DNA of 64,000 bases. Source: Pseudomonas sp. AN-1 (GTDB lineage Bacteria > Pseudomonadota > Gammaproteobacteria > Pseudomonadales > Pseudomonadaceae). Location: the NCBI RefSeq assembly GCF_034057115.1, contig NZ_CP139195.1, positions 3,472,001-3,536,000 of the forward strand, given 5' to 3'. The notes beneath the pieces were generated by a model that worked only from the letters and a program-made list of their open reading frames with translations, had not been told where the DNA came from and did not search any database. Below, piece after piece: positions 44,294 through 52,407 of this stretch. The position numbers and the translations under genes are program-made. Position 1 is the first letter of the stretch; each line of letters begins with the position of its first letter.

Positions 44294-45556
44294 TCACAGA
44301 CGGATGCTCAGGCCGTCGACCAGCGACTGCCGGTAGGCGCGCCAGGCCGGCAGCAGGCCGAGCAGCAGGGCGGCGGCGAGGCTGGCGGCGAGCAGCAGCC
44401 ACTCGCGCGGGCTCGGGGCGGCGAGGGGCAGGAACAGGCCGTGGCGCGCCTGCAGGAAGTCCTGGCCGAGGGCGATGGCCAGGTACAGCAGGGCCAGGCC
44501 GAGCAGCAGGCCCGCCAGGGTCAGCACCAGGGCCTCGGCCAGCAGCAGGGCGGCGATCTGCCAGGGGCGGGCGCCGACCGAGCGCAGGATGGCCATCTCG
44601 CGGCGGCGCTCGTTGAGGCTGGCCAGCAGCGCGGTGAGCATGCCGACCAGGCCGACCAGCACCACGCAGGCCGACACCGCCAGCAGCGCCTGCTCGGCGG
44701 TGCCCATCAGGCTCCATAGCTCCTGCAGGGCGACTCCGGGCAGGATCGCCAGCAGCGGCTCGCCGCGATACTCGTTGAGCGCCCGCTGCACGGCGAAGGT
44801 GGCGATGCGGTTGTCGAGGCCGAGCAGCACGGCGGTGATCGCCTGGGGCCTGAGGTCGAGCCGGCGCGCCCGGTCGGCGTCGATGCGCGCCGCGCCGCGC
44901 GCCGGCATGCCGCCCTGCCAGTCGACGTGCAGCGCCTCCATGCCGGCCAGGGAGATGTGCAGGGTGCGATCCACCGGGGTGCCGGTGCGCGCCAGGATGC
45001 CGGCCACGCGGAACGGCTTGTCGTCGTGGCGGGTCAGGCTGATCGCGCCGACGCCGTGGGCCAGCACGATCTCGTCGCCGAGCCGGTAGCCGAGGGCGCG
45101 CGCCACCTCGGCGCCGAGCACCACCTCGAACAGGTCGGCGAACGGCCGGCCCGCGGCCAACTGCAGGGCGCGGTCCTGGCCGTAGCGGTAGTGCGTGAAG
45201 TAGTCGGTCGTGGTGCCGAGCACCCGGTAGCCGCGGTGCGAGTCGCCCAGCGACAGCGGGATGGCCCACTTGACCCGCGGCAGCGCGGCGATCTGCTGGT
45301 AGCTGTCCCAGCGGATGTTGTTGGTGGCGTTGCCGATGCGGAACACCGAGTAGAGCAGCAGGTTCACCGAGCCGGAGCGGGCGCCGACGATCAGGTCGGT
45401 GCCGCTGATGGTGCTGGCGAAGCTGCTGCGGGTTTCCGTGCGCACCCGCTCGACGGCGAGCAGCAGGCCCACCGACAGGGCGATCACCAGCACGGTGAGC
45501 AGGGCGGTGGCGCGGCGGTTGGCCAGGCTGGCCAGGGCCAGGCGCAGCAGGTGCAT
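44294..45556 (-). CDS. FtsX/MacB-like ABC permease of the zinc operon
   Basis: A 420-residue inner-membrane protein with the MacB-PCD/FtsX layout: one N-terminal helix (about 17-36), a large periplasmic domain (about 40-270), then three C-terminal helices (about 280-305, 330-365, 380-405). Such permeases power periplasmic or envelope work (as in LolCDE or MacB) rather than moving solutes across the inner membrane. It pairs with the ATPase 3 bp upstream. From memory the PAO1 homologue is PA4065. Confidence 0.87.
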   Translation of the reverse strand: MHLLRLALASLANRRATALLTVLVIALSVGLLLAVERVRTETRSSFASTISGTDLIVGARSGSVNLLLYSVFRIGNATNNIRWDSYQQIAALPRVKWAIPLSLGDSHRGYRVLGTTTDYFTHYRYGQDRALQLAAGRPFADLFEVVLGAEVARALGYRLGDEIVLAHGVGAISLTRHDDKPFRVAGILARTGTPVDRTLHISLAGMEALHVDWQGGMPARGAARIDADRARRLDLRPQAITAVLLGLDNRIATFAVQRALNEYRGEPLLAILPGVALQELWSLMGTAEQALLAVSACVVLVGLVGMLTALLASLNERRREMAILRSVGARPWQIAALLLAEALVLTLAGLLLGLALLYLAIALGQDFLQARHGLFLPLAAPSPREWLLLAASLAAALLLGLLPAWRAYRQSLVDGLSIRL

Positions 45557-45559
45557 GGC

Positions 45560-46264
45560 TCAGTCCTCCCTGTGGCTGGCGCGGTTGAGCTGCTGCAGCG
45601 CCAGCTCGCGGTCGAACAGCGGTGCCAGGCTGCGGTCGTGGCTGACGAACAGCAGGCTGGTGCCGGCGGCGCGGCATTCGGCGAACAGCAGCTCGAGGAA
45701 GGCCGCGCGGGCGTCGGCGTCCAGCGCCGAGGTCGGCTCGTCGGCGATCACCAGCTCCGGCTGGCCGATCAGCGCGCGGGCGGCGGCCACCCGCTGCTGC
45801 TGGCCGATCGACAGCTGGTCGGCGCGGCGGCCGTGCAGCCTGGCGTCGAGGCCCAGGTGCTCGAGCAGGCTGCCGGCGGCGGCGCCGACGCTGCCGTGGC
45901 GGCGCCGGGCCCGCTCGGCGCGCAGGGCGGAGAAGCGGCAGGGCAGGGCGACGTTGTCGCGCACCGGCAGGAAGGGCAGCAGGTTGAACTGCTGGAAGAT
46001 GTAGCCGCTGTGGTCGACGCGGAAGCGGTCGCGGGCGCCGGCCGACAGGCGCGCCAGATCCTGGCCGAGCAGGCGCACGCTGCCGCGCTGCGGCAGCTGC
46101 ACCCCGCCGAGCAGGCCGAGCAGGGTGGTCTTGCCGCTGCCGCTCGGGCCGTGCAGGAACAGGCGTTCGCCGGCCTCCAGGCGGAAGGCCGGGATGTCCA
46201 GCAGCTCGGCCTGGCCGGGCCAGGCGAAGCCGAGGTCGACGAGCTCGATCAGCGCAGGATTCAT
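45560..46264 (-). CDS. ABC transporter ATPase of the zinc operon
   Basis: A 234-residue MacB/LolD-type ATPase. Walker A GPSGSGKT is at 39-46, Q-loop YIFQQF near 88-93, signature LSIGQQQR at 151-158 (Ile in place of the usual Gly/Ser-Gly), Walker B LVIADEP at 171-177, and switch His in SHDRS. It sits between the DUF2796 gene and the permease in one leftward operon. Zinc-limitation control is inferred from the Zur-like site upstream. Confidence 0.88.
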   Translation of the reverse strand: MNPALIELVDLGFAWPGQAELLDIPAFRLEAGERLFLHGPSGSGKTTLLGLLGGVQLPQRGSVRLLGQDLARLSAGARDRFRVDHSGYIFQQFNLLPFLPVRDNVALPCRFSALRAERARRRHGSVGAAAGSLLEHLGLDARLHGRRADQLSIGQQQRVAAARALIGQPELVIADEPTSALDADARAAFLELLFAECRAAGTSLLFVSHDRSLAPLFDRELALQQLNRASHRED

Positions 46265-46334
46265 CGGGGGCGGAGGATGGCGGACAGAGCGGACTGCTTA
46301 CTGGCGCGGGACGCAGCCGTCAAGCCACGGCCGC

Positions 46335-46895
46335 TCACAGCGCCAGGCGGCTGGCGCCGGCGCGCAGCTCGCCCCCCTGCTGGCCGTGCGGGCCGATCAG
46401 CTGCACCTGCAGCCGGGTGGTGGCGGGGAACGCGCGGAACAGCGGGGCCGCGTCGAGGCCGTCGAGGGCCGCGGGCGCGCGACAGGCGAAGCGGTAGTGG
46501 ACGCTGATGTCGCTGTGGCTGCCGCCGTGCTCATCGTGCGCATGGGCATGGTCGGTGGCGGCGAACAGCGGGCTGTCCAGCTGCTGCCCGGTCAGTCGGC
46601 AGTCGGCGGCGGCGGGCAGGGCGAACAGCGCCTGGGGGCGGCCCAGCTGTTCCTGCAGGCGGGCGAGACGCTGGCGCTCCTCGGCGCTACGCGGGGCGTG
46701 CTCGAAGCCCAGCAGGTTGGCCGCCGGGCTGCGCAGCTCGAGTTCGAGGGTTGCGCCCTCCAGCGCGACGTCCAGCGCGGCGACGCCATGCTCGTGGCGA
46801 TCCAGGCTGGCATGGGCGTGGGCATGCTCGTGTTCGTGCTCGCCGGCGATCGCCAGCGGCGACAGGAGGAAGGGCAGGACCAGCAGCAGACGCAT
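46335..46895 (-). CDS. DUF2796 His-rich zinc-binding periplasmic protein
   Basis: A 186-residue protein starting at ATG 46895, with a signal peptide about 1-17 (MRLLLVLPFLLSPLAIA). Two His-rich clusters follow: GEHEHEHAHAHASLDRHEHG (18-37) and DHAHAHDEHGGSHSD (about 118-132), as expected for Zn binding. First gene of the operon with the ATPase, permease and DUF3299 protein, 70 bp upstream of the ATPase. A Zur-like palindrome lies 28 bp upstream of its start. From memory, PAO1 PA4063-PA4066 is the equivalent, zinc-repressed operon. Likely a zinc scavenger or chaperone. Confidence 0.88.
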   Translation of the reverse strand: MRLLLVLPFLLSPLAIAGEHEHEHAHAHASLDRHEHGVAALDVALEGATLELELRSPAANLLGFEHAPRSAEERQRLARLQEQLGRPQALFALPAAADCRLTGQQLDSPLFAATDHAHAHDEHGGSHSDISVHYRFACRAPAALDGLDAAPLFRAFPATTRLQVQLIGPHGQQGGELRAGASRLAL

Positions 46896-46923
46896 GGGGT
46901 TCTCTCTCGGTGCTCGAAGGATG

Positions 46924-46936
46924 GTTACGTTATAAC
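46924..46936 (-). promoter_or_regulatory. Zur-like operator overlapping a -10 element
   Basis: On the minus strand GTTATA-A-CGTAAC compares with the Zur consensus GTTATA-N-TATAAC, with two mismatches. It contains TATAAC, a plausible -10 for the DUF2796 operon, so bound Zur-Zn would block transcription. The divergent small gene begins 86 bp away on the other side. Confidence 0.65.
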
Positions 46937-47021
46937 AAGTTTTGCGCCTGGCGGGCCAGCGCCGCTTGGCGGGGACGGGCCGGCATGGGAGCATGCCGCC
47001 ATCGGCATGAGGAGGCGGGCA

Positions 47022-47387
47022 ATGCGAATTCACGGGCGGATCGGCGACTGGCCGGTGGACCTGACGGTGGAGCTGGACGGCGCGGAATGGGCGCAGTTGC
47101 GCGGGTTGCCGGTAGCTGCGGTGGACGAGGCGTACCCGGTCGCCGCGCCGGCGACCGCGCCGTCCGCCAGCGCCGGCGACCGGCTGTGGGCGCTGGCCCA
47201 GGAACTGCTGCGCCGCGCCGGGGCGCTGGACGGTCCGCAGCTGTTCGCCGAGCTGAGCGCCCTGGCCGGCGGCGAGGAGGCGGGCAAGCGCCTGCTGGTG
47301 CGCCTGCGCCACTGCCCGCAGGTCGAGGTACAGGCCGCTGGCGATGCGCCGGTCTACCGCTGGACCGGCGCGGCGGCCGATCAGTAG
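47022..47387 (+). CDS. Conserved hypothetical protein, 121 residues
   Basis: A small, probably cytoplasmic protein without signal peptide or membrane helix. It begins MRIHGRIGDWPVDLTVEL behind SD GAGGAGG. It has a DxTVELD-type beta-rich N-terminus, a Pro/Ala linker (about 42-52), and a helical C-terminal half with LWALAQELLRRAG. I do not recognise a function. It is divergent from the Zur-controlled operon and converges on cnoX with a 7-bp overlap of coding ends. From memory PA4062 occupies this place in PAO1. Confidence 0.7.
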   Translation: MRIHGRIGDWPVDLTVELDGAEWAQLRGLPVAAVDEAYPVAAPATAPSASAGDRLWALAQELLRRAGALDGPQLFAELSALAGGEEAGKRLLVRLRHCPQVEVQAAGDAPVYRWTGAAADQ

Positions 47388-48250
47388 AGCGCCTGGTACA
47401 GCTTGCGGCGGTAGGTGATCACCAGCGGGTGTTCCTTGCCGAGCAGGTCGAACACCTGCACCAGGGTCTTGCGCGGCAGGTCGTCCCCGTAGCCGCGGTT
47501 GCGCATGAACAGGCGCAGCAGGCCGTCCAGCGCGGTCTCGTACTGCTGGCGGGCGAGCTGGTGGATGGCCAGCTGGTAGGCCGCCTCGTCGTCGCCGGCG
47601 TCCTGGGCCAGGCGGCTCTTCAGCTCGGCGGCCTCGGGCAGGCTGGCGACCTGGCGCAGGAAGGTCAGCTGGGCGCTGGCGCCGGCCAGCTCCTGCCTGT
47701 GCTCGTCGCCCTTCACCGCATCCAGCACCGCCTGCGCCTCGTCCAGCGCGCCGCGCTCGGCCAGGCAGCGCGCGTAGAGGATCAGCGCCGCGGCGTTCTG
47801 GTTGTCCTCGGTCAGCAGCTGCTGCAGCAGCTGTTCGGCGGCGGCGATCTGCCCGGCGGCGTACTGGGCGCGGGCGCTGTCCAGCAGGTCGGCCTGCGGC
47901 GCGGCCGGCTCCTGCACGTGCGGCTCGAGCATGGCGCGGATCGCCGATTCCGGCTGGGCGCCGGCGAAACCGTCGACCGGCTGGCCATCCTTGAACAGCA
48001 CCACGGTGGGCAGGCTGCGGATGCCGAAGCGCATGACGATGTCCTGCTCGACGTCGCAGTTGACCTTGGCCAGCAGCAGCTCGCCCTGGTAGCCCTCGGC
48101 GATCTTCGCCAGCAGTGGCATCAGCGCCTTGCACGGCGCGCACCACTCGGCCCAGAAGTCCACCAGCACCGGCTTGTGGAAGGAGTTTTCGATCACCAGC
48201 TGCTCGAAGCTGGCGGTGGTGACGTCGAAGATGTACGGGGTTGCGCTCAT
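47381..48250 (-). CDS. cnoX: Thioredoxin-fold co-chaperone CnoX (YbbN)
   Basis: A 289-residue protein. The N-terminal thioredoxin domain (about 1-110) keeps an intact CAPC at 37-40, in contrast to E. coli CnoX where it is SQHC. The C-terminal part (about 115-289) is a TPR-like array (AAEQLLQQLLTEDNQNAAALI, and LAIHQLARQQYETALDGLLRLF). The family is a chaperone-holdase handing substrates to GroEL and DnaK. The intact CxxC suggests redox activity as well. ATG 48250 is the family-like start (MSATPYIFDVTTASF). Confidence 0.9.
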   Translation of the reverse strand: MSATPYIFDVTTASFEQLVIENSFHKPVLVDFWAEWCAPCKALMPLLAKIAEGYQGELLLAKVNCDVEQDIVMRFGIRSLPTVVLFKDGQPVDGFAGAQPESAIRAMLEPHVQEPAAPQADLLDSARAQYAAGQIAAAEQLLQQLLTEDNQNAAALILYARCLAERGALDEAQAVLDAVKGDEHRQELAGASAQLTFLRQVASLPEAAELKSRLAQDAGDDEAAYQLAIHQLARQQYETALDGLLRLFMRNRGYGDDLPRKTLVQVFDLLGKEHPLVITYRRKLYQALY

Positions 48251-48350
48251 CGGGACTCTCGCAGCGGGTGCCTGCCGCGCAGGCACGGGAAAAGTGCGTG
48301 CATGGTAAGTGGGGGCGCGCGCGGCGGGAAGCAAGGGCGGGGGGCACGGC

Positions 48351-48902
48351 TCAGTGCGGCGGCCGGAAGCGCGGCAGTCGCAGCCCGGGCACCAGCGGCC
48401 AGTTGCCCAGCCCGAGGTAGCGCACGCCGCGCGGCGTGTTCTCCGAGGCGTAGAGGACGAAGCGCTCGACCGGCCAGGCGAAGTCGGGGTGCGCCTCGCG
48501 CGGGCGGGCGCCGGCATGCCGCACCAGGGTCAGGTGGGCGCGCAGCGGCCGGGTGTCGAGGGCGATGCCGCTGGCCAGCAGGCGCCGCTGCAGTTCGCCG
48601 GCCAGCGCCGGCAGCTCCTCGGGCATCCGGCTCGGCTCCAGCCACAGCAGGCCCTGGCGGCCACCGCCGAGACGGTCGAGGCGCAGCTCGAAGGGAGGCG
48701 CCTCGATGGCGGCGGCGAGCAGCTGCAGTTCCTCCAGGCGTGCGCTCGGCTGCTGGCCGAGGAAGGCCAGGGTCAGGTGCAGGTTCTCCGCCGCCACCGG
48801 CTTGCCGCCCAGACCCAGGCCGTCGCGCCAGGTGCAGATGGCCTCGGCGGTGTCACGCTGGCAGGGCAGGGCGAAGAACAGGCGCAGGGTGTCGGTCGGC
48901 AT
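48351..48902 (-). CDS. thpR: RNA 2',3'-cyclic phosphodiesterase (2'-5' RNA ligase family)
   Basis: A 183-residue protein of the 2H phosphoesterase family. The two catalytic HxTx motifs are visible: HLTL at 42-45 and HLTL at 123-126. The enzyme opens 2',3'-cyclic phosphates and can join tRNA half-molecules by 2'-5' linkage in vitro. A partial rtcB gene at the end of the window encodes another RNA-end enzyme. ATG 48902 matches family length; upstream lies a methyltransferase with a 62-bp gap. Confidence 0.88.
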   Translation of the reverse strand: MPTDTLRLFFALPCQRDTAEAICTWRDGLGLGGKPVAAENLHLTLAFLGQQPSARLEELQLLAAAIEAPPFELRLDRLGGGRQGLLWLEPSRMPEELPALAGELQRRLLASGIALDTRPLRAHLTLVRHAGARPREAHPDFAWPVERFVLYASENTPRGVRYLGLGNWPLVPGLRLPRFRPPH

Positions 48903-48964
48903 GGCGGCGCTCCCGGGAGGCGGTCCCCTGAGTATCGCCCTGCGCAGCGCGGCCTGCCCGCCGT

Positions 48965-49639
48965 TCAGCCGCGCTGCGCGTGATACAGGCTGACCTTGCG
49001 GAACTCGTGGGGCTCGGCGAGATCCGGCAGGGTGCAGGCATCCAGCACCGCCAGGCGCCGGTACAGCGGATGCTGGAAGTCGCGCACCCGCGAGTCGGCG
49101 ACCAGCGCCTCGCGGCCGCGCGACAGGAAGGCGTCCAGCAGCGGCAGGTTGGCGCGGTCGTAGAGCACGTCGGCGACCAGGATCAGGTCGAAGCGGTCCG
49201 CCTCGGCGAAGAAGTCCGTCGAGTAGCCCAGCTCCACGCCGTTGAGTTCGGCGTTGGCGCGGCAGGCGGCCAGGGCCAGCGGGTCGAGGTCGCAGGCCAC
49301 CACCTCGGCCGCGCCGGCCCGCGCCGCGGCGATGCCGGCCACCCCGGAGCCGGCGCCGAAGTCGAGCACGCGGCGGCCGCGCACCCACTCGGGTCGTTCG
49401 GCCAGCCAGCGCGCCAGCGCCAGGCCGCTCGCCCAGCAGAAGCACCAGTACGGCGGCTCCTCGAGGATGCGCCGGGTCTCCTCGGCGTCGAAGGCGCGGT
49501 CCATGTTGGCGGGGTCGATCAGCCACAGGCGCAGATCGCTGCCCGGCAGGTCGCTGCCCGGCAGCGCGGTGGCGGTGAGGCGCGCGGCGCCGAGCAGGGC
49601 GCGCAGCGGGTCGAGCAGTTCGGCGGGCGGGACGGGCAT
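48965..49639 (-). CDS. Class I SAM-dependent methyltransferase (ETFB-lysine methyltransferase-like)
   Basis: A 224-residue protein. SAM motif I is VLDFGAGSGVAGIAAA (about 90-105), the acidic post-I residue is in ACDLDPLA, and LILVADVLYDRAN is motif IV, the DxxY/D-L-Y pattern of METTL20/ETFB-KMT relatives. Substrate is uncertain. A short in-frame duplication (GSDLPGSDL, about 28-36) near the N-terminus suggests replication slippage. Divergent from nrdR. Confidence 0.8.
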   Translation of the reverse strand: MPVPPAELLDPLRALLGAARLTATALPGSDLPGSDLRLWLIDPANMDRAFDAEETRRILEEPPYWCFCWASGLALARWLAERPEWVRGRRVLDFGAGSGVAGIAAARAGAAEVVACDLDPLALAACRANAELNGVELGYSTDFFAEADRFDLILVADVLYDRANLPLLDAFLSRGREALVADSRVRDFQHPLYRRLAVLDACTLPDLAEPHEFRKVSLYHAQRG

Positions 49640-49750
49640 GGGCGGCTCCGGGCGGTTGGTCGGGCGCCCTTATAACCCGCCGGCGGCGGCTTGTCTTGGC
49701 GATGCCATCGGTTACCATGACCGCCACATCCATCCGCTGGCCGAACCACC

Positions 49751-50215
49751 ATGCACTGTCCCTTCTGCGGCGCCCACGACACCAAGGTCATCGACTCGCG
49801 ACTGGTCGCCGAGGGCCAGCAGGTGCGCCGGCGTCGCGAGTGCCTGGCCTGCCAGGAGCGCTTCACCACCTTCGAGACCGCCGAGCTGGTGATGCCGCGG
49901 CTGATCAAGTCCGACGGCACCCGCCAGCCGTTCGACGAGGACAAGCTGCGCGCCGGCATGCAGCGCGCGCTGGAGAAGCGCCCGGTCAGCGTCGAGCGCC
50001 TCGAGGAGGCGATCGCCCACATCAAGCACAAGCTGCGCGCCACCGGCGAGCGCGAGGTCAGGTCGCGGGTGGTCGGCGAACTGGTGATGGACGAGCTGCG
50101 CCGCCTCGACGAGGTGGCCTACATCCGCTTCGCCTCGGTCTACCGCCACTTCCAGGACCTCGACCAGTTCCGCGAGGAAATCGAGCGCCTGTCCCGCGAA
50201 CCCAGCAAGGGTTGA
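49751..50215 (+). CDS. nrdR: Transcriptional repressor NrdR
   Basis: A 154-residue regulator of ribonucleotide reductase genes. A zinc ribbon is formed by Cys3/Cys6 (HCPFC) and Cys31/Cys34 (CLAC). An ATP-cone (about 49-139) senses ATP/dATP. It heads the riboflavin locus, 4 bp before ribD, a widely conserved neighbourhood. Confidence 0.97.
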   Translation: MHCPFCGAHDTKVIDSRLVAEGQQVRRRRECLACQERFTTFETAELVMPRLIKSDGTRQPFDEDKLRAGMQRALEKRPVSVERLEEAIAHIKHKLRATGEREVRSRVVGELVMDELRRLDEVAYIRFASVYRHFQDLDQFREEIERLSREPSKG

Positions 50216-50219
50216 TTCC

Positions 50220-51344
50220 ATGCAAGATGCTGCAAGGGCCTGCGACCAGGCCTACATGGCGCGCGCGCTCGAGCTGGCGCGCCGTGGCCTGTTCTCCACC
50301 CATCCCAACCCGCGCGTCGGCTGCGTGCTAGTCGCCGCCGGCGGCGAGATCGTCGGCGAAGGCTGGCATGTGCGCGCCGGCGAGCCGCACGCCGAAGTGC
50401 ACGCCCTGCGCCAGGCCGGCGAGCGCGCGAGCGGCGCCACCGCCTACGTCACCCTCGAGCCGTGCAGTCACCACGGCCGCACTCCGCCGTGCGCCGAGGC
50501 GCTGGTCAGGGCCGGCGTCGGCCGCGTGGTGGCGGCGATGCAGGACCCCAATCCGCTGGTGGGCGGGCGCGGCCTGGCGCTGCTGCGCGCGGCCGGCATC
50601 GAGGTGGCCAGCGGCGTGCTCGAGCAGGAGGCCCGCGATCTGAATGCCGGCTTCGTCAGGCGCATGGAGCAGGGCCTGCCGCTGGTGCGGGTCAAGCTGG
50701 CGATGAGCCTGGACGGCCGCACCGCCATGGCCAGCGGCGAGAGCCAGTGGATCACCGGCGCGCCCGCCCGCGCCGCGGTGCAGCGCCTGCGCGCGCGCTC
50801 CAGCGTGATCATCAGCGGCGCCGACACCGTGCTGGCCGACAACGCGCGCCTCACCGTGCGTCCCGACGAACTGGAGGTGGACGCCGAGCAGGCGGCGCTG
50901 GCCGCCGCCCGGCCGCCGCTGCGCGTACTGATCGACGGCCAGCTGCGCGTGCCGCTGTCCGCCGCCTTCTTCCAGGCCGGCCCGGCGATGGTGGCCTGCT
51001 GCGACGACGACGGCCGCGCCGACGAATACCGCGCCGCCGGCCATGCGCTGCTGCGCCTGCCGCGCGGTGACGGCCACGTCGACCTGCGCCTGCTGCTCGC
51101 CGAGCTGGCCGCCGCCGGTGCCAACGAGGTGCTGGTCGAGGCCGGCCCGCGCCTGGCCGGCGCCTTCGCCCGCGAAGGGCTGGTCGACGAGTACCAGATA
51201 TTCATGGCGCCGCAGCTGCTCGGCTCCGGCGCCCGGCCGCTGCTCGACTGGCCGCTGGAGCGCATGGCCGAGGCGCCGCAGCTGGCCATCCGCGACATCC
51301 GCGCGGTGGGCCGCGACTGGCGGATCATCGCGGTGCCGGCCTGA
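50220..51344 (+). CDS. ribD: Bifunctional riboflavin biosynthesis protein RibD (deaminase/reductase)
   Basis: A 374-residue enzyme. The N-terminal deaminase (about 1-150) has PHAEVHAL (zinc-site His and catalytic Glu) and EPCSHHGRTPPC (zinc Cys pair). The C-terminal reductase (about 155-374) begins KLAMSLDGRTA and reduces the ribosyl chain with NADPH. Cotranscribed with nrdR; the downstream FMN riboswitch lies after ribD and so is not expected to control it. Confidence 0.97.
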   Translation: MQDAARACDQAYMARALELARRGLFSTHPNPRVGCVLVAAGGEIVGEGWHVRAGEPHAEVHALRQAGERASGATAYVTLEPCSHHGRTPPCAEALVRAGVGRVVAAMQDPNPLVGGRGLALLRAAGIEVASGVLEQEARDLNAGFVRRMEQGLPLVRVKLAMSLDGRTAMASGESQWITGAPARAAVQRLRARSSVIISGADTVLADNARLTVRPDELEVDAEQAALAAARPPLRVLIDGQLRVPLSAAFFQAGPAMVACCDDDGRADEYRAAGHALLRLPRGDGHVDLRLLLAELAAAGANEVLVEAGPRLAGAFAREGLVDEYQIFMAPQLLGSGARPLLDWPLERMAEAPQLAIRDIRAVGRDWRIIAVPA

Positions 51345-51432
51345 TCGCCAGCCGGCGTCATCCCCGATCCAGACGTGCTCCGCCGCGGCGAAAATGTGGT
51401 ACAAAGTCCCGCGCGGCCGCCAACGGCCGCGA

Positions 51433-51584
51433 CGTTCTCAGGGCGGGGTGCAATTCCCCACCGGCGGTGATGGCGCGCAGCGCCCAGCCCGCGAGCGCCT
51501 GCCTTGCCCCGACCGGGGACGGCAGGGTCAGCAGATCCGGTGCGATTCCGGAGCCGACGGTGACAGTCCGGATGAGAGAGAGCG
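51433..51584 (+). ncRNA. FMN riboswitch (RFN element)
   Basis: A full RFN aptamer. P1 is CGTTCTC (51433-51439) with GAGAGCG (51578-51584). It carries the conserved AGGGCGGGGTGCAATTCCCC block, ACCGGCGGTGAT, a variable GC-rich arm (about 51476-51532), GCAGATCCGGTGCGATTCCGGAGCCGACGGTGACAGT in two pieces, and GGATGAGAGAG. It is positioned between ribD and ribE, so FMN would control ribE, ribBX, ribH and downstream genes. Confidence 0.96.
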
Positions 51585-51641
51585 GGATTCCTGCCACGGG
51601 GCGGCCCGGCCGCACCCGCGCGATCCCTTTCTGTCCAGCGC

Positions 51642-51661
51642 CCTGTTTTGACCAAAACAGG
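51642..51661 (+). promoter_or_regulatory. Shine-Dalgarno-sequestering hairpin of the FMN riboswitch platform
   Basis: CCTGTTTT (51642-51649), loop GACC, AAAACAGG (51654-51661). The 3' arm includes AGG of the AGGAG Shine-Dalgarno (51659-51663) for a 12-codon ORF. It suits translational control and lacks a following U-tract, so it is not a terminator. Confidence 0.7.
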
Positions 51662-51670
51662 AGTTCGACC

Positions 51671-51709
51671 ATGCAAGCGAATACCCCCAGCGCGGTGCGG
51701 GAGGCCTGA
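51671..51709 (+). CDS. 12-codon leader ORF coupled to ribE
   Basis: ATG 51671 to TGA 51709 encodes MQANTPSAVREA. SD AGGAG is 7 nt upstream of the ATG. The TGA overlaps the ribE ATG by one base (TGATG). It probably works as a translated leader that passes the FMN-riboswitch signal to ribE by translational coupling rather than as a functional peptide. Coding has not been proven. Confidence 0.55.
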   Translation: MQANTPSAVREA

Positions 51710-52371
51710 TGTTCACCGGAATCATCGAAGCCATCGGCAGCATCCGCGCCATGACCCCCAAGGGTGGCGACGTGCGCGTCTACGTCGCCACCGGCAAGCT
51801 CGACCTTGCCGACGTCAAGCTCGGCGACAGCATCGCGGTCAACGGCACCTGCCTGACCGCGGTGGAACTGCCCGGCGACGGCTTCTGGGCCGACGTCAGC
51901 CGCGAGACCATCACCCGCACCGCCTTCGTCGACCTCAAGGTCGGCAGCCGGGTCAACCTGGAGAAGGCGCTGACCCCGACCACCCGCCTCGGCGGCCACC
52001 TGGTCAGCGGTCACGTCGACGGCGTCGGCGAGATCGTCTCGCGCGCCGATAACGCCCGCGCCATCCAGTTCCGCGTGCGTGCGCCGCGCGAGCTGGCCAG
52101 GTACATCGCCCTCAAGGGCTCGATCACCGTCGACGGCGTGAGCCTGACGGTCAACGCGGTGGATGGCGCCGAGTTCGAGCTGACCATCGTGCCGCACACC
52201 CTGCAGGAAACCATCATGGCCGACTACCAGGCCGGGCGCCGGGTCAACCTCGAGGTCGACCTGCTGGCGCGCTACCTGGAGCGCCTGCTGCTCGGCGACA
52301 AGGCCGCCGAGCCGGCCGCCGCCGGCATCACCGAGGCGTTCCTCGCCGAACACGGCTTCCTCAAGGGCTGA
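51709..52371 (+). CDS. ribE: Riboflavin synthase, alpha subunit
   Basis: A 220-residue enzyme that dismutates two 6,7-dimethyl-8-ribityllumazines into riboflavin. It has two lumazine-binding repeats: MFTGIIE and VNGTCLT in the first (about 1-95), GGHLVSGHVDG and VDGVSLTVN in the second (about 97-190). A GGGAGG SD lies inside the mini-ORF. Called ribC in PAO1. The C-terminus is longer than the core fold by about 20 residues. Confidence 0.97.
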   Translation: MFTGIIEAIGSIRAMTPKGGDVRVYVATGKLDLADVKLGDSIAVNGTCLTAVELPGDGFWADVSRETITRTAFVDLKVGSRVNLEKALTPTTRLGGHLVSGHVDGVGEIVSRADNARAIQFRVRAPRELARYIALKGSITVDGVSLTVNAVDGAEFELTIVPHTLQETIMADYQAGRRVNLEVDLLARYLERLLLGDKAAEPAAAGITEAFLAEHGFLKG

Positions 52372-52407
52372 GAGCCCTTCCACCACAGCATTGACAAGGG
52401 GGTGCCC

